Shown here one piece after another: positions 23,977-26,843 of a stretch of DNA of 26,843 bases. The translations under genes were made by a program, and so were the position numbers. The notes below the pieces were generated by a model that was not told the DNA's origin, did no database searches, and was given only the letters and a program-made list of their open reading frames with translations. This stretch comes from GCA-2687025 sp964473525. Its GTDB lineage: Bacteria > Poribacteria > WGA-4E > GCA-2687025. Location of the stretch: NCBI GenBank assembly GCA_964473525.1, contig CAYYPK010000067.1, positions 1 to 26,843 on the forward strand. Reading direction: 5' to 3'. The stretch's first letter is position 1, and every line of letters starts with the position of its first letter.

Positions 23977-26843
23977 ATGGCTTTGCGAACACGGATGGCA
24001 CTCGCAGTCGCTATCCCATTGATGTCAGCGTTGGGCGTGTCGGCCCATGCCCAACTAGAGAACACGCGACTCGCGTTCCGTATGGACGCCGATCTCTATA
24101 CTATGCGGCCGGACGGGACGGAACTCACCAACATCACTAACACGCCTGATATCTCAGAAGACATGCCGCGCTGGTCGCCGGATGCGACGCAGTTGGTCTA
24201 CGAGATCTACAGCCCCGATCCCAACGATATCTACACCATGGCCCCCGACGGGACGGGCAGCGTACGCATCGTCAGCACACCTGATCTCGAATCGGAAGCG
24301 CGATGGTCCCCCGACGGGTCGAAGATCGCCTTCCACACTAACCGCGACGGCAACTACGAGATCTACGTNNNNNNNNNNNNNNNNNNNNNNNNNNNNNNNN
24401 NNNNNNNNNNNNNNNNNNNNNNNNNNNNNNNNNNNNNNNNNNNNNNTCTATATCTCGGATGCCGAGTTCTACACGATTAACGTAGACGGCACAGCTCGTA
24501 CCCGACTGACGACATCGGCGAACAACAAGGTACGTCCTGCATGGTCGCCCGACGGAAGCGCCATCGTGTTCGTCTACGACAACGGGGACGGGTCGAACGA
24601 TCTGTACCTGGTGGACCCCGTCGGGTCTGCGATGACGTCACTGACCACGGACGCCTACACCTATGCGTATCCCGCGTGGTCTCCCGACGGGTTCTACGTA
24701 CTCACGAACTCGTCCCGGAACTCCGAGCCAGCGCTGTGGGCAGTGGCCTCCGACGGATCTGGGGCCACGAAGATCCCTGCCAGCTCGGGTTCCATGGTTG
24801 AGGCAACGTGGTCACCAATCCTCCCGCCAGACGACATCACCGGCGAACTGGCAGATACACAGATCCTGCTCTCCTCAATGACCGCCGGAAACTGGGACAT
24901 CTTCTCAGTGGACCCCGATGGCTCCAACGCCACGCAGCTGACCTCTGACCCAGGATCGGACAACGGAGCGGACTGGTCGCCCGACCGCAGTCAAGTAGCT
25001 TTCCATTCGAACCGCGATGGCGATTCGGACATCTACGTAATGAACGCCGACGGCACGGGCGTGACGCAGCTTACCAACGATCCCGGCAACGACATGAACC
25101 CTTCCTGGTCCCCAGACGGGTCGAAGATCGCCTTCAGTACCAGCCGGGATGGCGATGGCGAAGTCTACGCAATGGGTCCTGACGGCTCCAACCCGACGAA
25201 CATCACAAACAGCGCGGGAGGAGACTCGCTGCCTGCGTGGTCTCCTGACGGCACGCAGATCGCGTTCCTGTCCAGCCGTGACGGCAACGCAAACATCTAT
25301 GTGATGGGCGCCAGCGGCGCCAACCCAGTTGCGCTCACGACGGACCCGGGCCACGACAGCCACCCGCGGTGGTCGCCCGACGGCACGCAAATCGTGTTCT
25401 GGTCGGACCGGGCGGGCGCAGGCGACATCTACATCATGGACGCGACCGGAGCGAACACAACTCGCCTGACGTACCACGAAGCCTGGGATGTCGATCCGAC
25501 GTGGTCGCCTGACGGTTCGCGGATTGCGTTTAACTCAGGCCGCGCTGGTCCTGACAGCGAACGCGAAGTGTTCATGATGAATACGGACGGCAGCAACCTG
25601 TTCCAGCTCACCCACGACACCGTTGGCACCGGGTCGCCGCGTTGGTCACCGTACAGCGCGCCGATCGCCGATGTCTCCCCGACGACCGCGGACGCGGGCA
25701 TTGTCGAGGTCGATTCCGCAGGGACGGCGACGTTCGACGTCACGAACGCCGGCGCGAGTCCGCTAACCGTCACGGGCATCGCGTCGGACAACGCGCAATA
25801 TGCGGTGGCGCCGGCGGCGTTCACGCTCGCCGTAGGCGCCAGTCAGACGGTGACCGTGACCTTCACACCTACTGTCGTAGGCTGGGAGACAGCCAACCTG
25901 ACGGTCGCGCACGACGGCGTGGGCAGCCCGACCGTGGTAACGGCGAGTGGCATTGGGTCCGTCATCGCCCCTACTGGAAATGTGCTGACTGACACGAGGA
26001 TGGCGTTCATGTCCGAGCGTGACGGCGCCAACATCCTCGAAATCTACTCGGTGGCGTTGGATGGCACGGAAGAGGCGCGGCTGACCAACGACGCATTCCT
26101 GTCGCAAGGCCCCGCGTGGTCCCCCGACGGGACGTGGATCGCGTTCAACTCGGACGAGTCCGGCGACAACGACATCTGGGTCATGGAAGCCGATGGGCAA
26201 GGCCCAGCGAATCTGACGACAGATGCCGCCTCCGACCGGTTCCCGTCCTGGTCTCCTGACGGCACGCAGATCGCGTTTATGTCGGACCGGACCGGCTTTG
26301 AACAGGTGTTCGTGATGCCCGCCGTTGGTGGGGCCGCCGTCAATGTTTCCGGCGCGGAACACGCGGAGCACGCCTCTTGGTCCCCAGACGGCTCGAAGAT
26401 CGTGTTCGAGTCGCACCGCGAAGGGGACCGCGAAATCCTCGTCATGCGCGCCGACGGCAGCGACATGCGGCAGCTGACGGACAACGCCTCGTGGGACTCG
26501 CACGCGCGCTGGTCCCCGGATGGCTCGCGGATCGCCTTCTACTCTGATCGCGATGCCGGAGACCATGACATATATACGATGCGCGCGGACGGGACGGACA
26601 TCGTCCGCTTGACAACAGACGCCTCTCACGACCTATACCCCTCATGGTCGCCCGACGGGGCGGAGATCGCCTTCACCTCGGCGAGGAGCGGCGTCAACCA
26701 GATCCACGTGCTGAATTCCGACGGGACGGGCGTCCGCCAGCTGACGACGCTTGGGCCAAACGTGTGGCCCACATGGTCGCCGTTGCTGTCCGGAGGGTGT
26801 CAAGGATTCGGTGTAAACGGCCTTCTCACGTCACTGGCATCCT
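23977..26843 (+). CDS. Secreted TolB-like (PD40) propeller protein with embedded Hydin-type domain, 3' partial
   Basis: It starts at ATG 23977 with GAGGGAG five bases upstream and has a clear signal peptide (MALRTRMALAVAIPLMSALGVSAHA). The mature protein is a string of TolB/PD40 blades (WSPDGSKIAF, DIYVMNADGTG, LTTDP), at least 15 in view, enough for more than one propeller. Around 25660-25970 an ASPM-SPD-2-Hydin-type sandwich (TATFDVTNAGASPLTVTGIAS) splits the blades into two groups; the preceding secreted protein has a similar domain. The frame is interrupted by Ns at 24369-24446. Before the gap codons run in phase with 23977, after it they run one base later (TAT at 24449), so the gap length is probably only an estimate. 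The ORF is still open at the window end. It probably binds ligands outside the cell; no catalytic residues were seen. Confidence 0.88.
24369..24446. other. Assembly gap (78 Ns)
   Basis: Seventy-eight undetermined bases lie inside the TolB-like coding sequence. The reading frames before and after differ by one base, so the true length is not 78 modulo 3; a length with remainder two would restore one continuous frame. The gap lies in a highly repetitive propeller region, where assembly is difficult. Confidence 0.97.

Noticed and set aside
24469..24480. Stop codon after the N gap suggesting a broken TolB-like gene
   Set aside because: The stop appears only if the 78 Ns are taken as exact; a one-base phase change gives an open frame of PD40 repeats to the window end, so an assembly gap explains it better than a pseudogene.
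20900..26800. Regular DNA repeats that could be taken for a CRISPR or tandem-repeat array
   Set aside because: The recurring motifs are codons for propeller blades (SxDGGxTW and WSPDG turns) at uneven spacing with diverged sequence; there are no identical direct repeats with unique spacers.

Overview
The window is GC-rich chromosomal DNA, probably a draft or metagenome contig because it contains a run of Ns at 24369-24446. Three predicted secreted proteins end in a 90-residue module beginning NYPNPFNPETWIPF. I associate that form of the C-terminal FlgD-like/sorting module with Candidatus Poribacteria and related uncultured lineages. That placement is inferred from the tag and gene style; there is no rRNA or other phylogenetic marker here.

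Layout. (1) 254-4949, minus strand: two adjacent paralogous secreted WD40 double-propeller proteins, probably one operon, with an imperfect 19-bp palindrome upstream. (2) 5467-7435, minus strand: a 555-aa unrecognised protein that may have an alpha/alpha-toroid (six-hairpin) fold, followed by a small basic ORF with a perfect AGGAGG. (3) 7563-15146, plus strand: a tight run of Gfo/Idh/MocA oxidoreductase, NifS/IscS-type cysteine desulfurase, PhnP-like metallo-beta-lactamase-fold hydrolase and secreted M23 peptidase (overlaps or gaps of 3-4 bases), then a 1227-aa secreted protein with a glycosidase-like core. (4) 15172-16017, minus strand: a secreted CBM9/DOMON-like beta-sandwich protein that keeps the linker found before the sorting module in the WD40 proteins but lacks the module. 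(5) 16255-26843, plus strand: an orphan molybdopterin-binding subunit of the xanthine dehydrogenase family; an ECF sigma factor fused to a transmembrane helix and an extracytoplasmic domain; a 1299-aa secreted propeller/Hydin/cohesin/dockerin/sorting-tag protein; and a TolB-like propeller protein with an embedded Hydin-type domain, cut by the N gap and by the window end.

Reading it together: most genes concern the envelope or outside of the cell (secreted propellers, cohesin/dockerin, glycosidase-like and carbohydrate-binding proteins, M23 peptidase), with a few sugar or redox enzymes. The most unusual arrangement is the membrane-anchored sigma factor directly upstream of two large secreted repeat proteins (gaps of 35 and 44 bases). 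This could be a one-polypeptide surface-sensing and transcription module controlling the secreted proteins behind it. No phage, IS, CRISPR, tRNA or rRNA gene was recognised.
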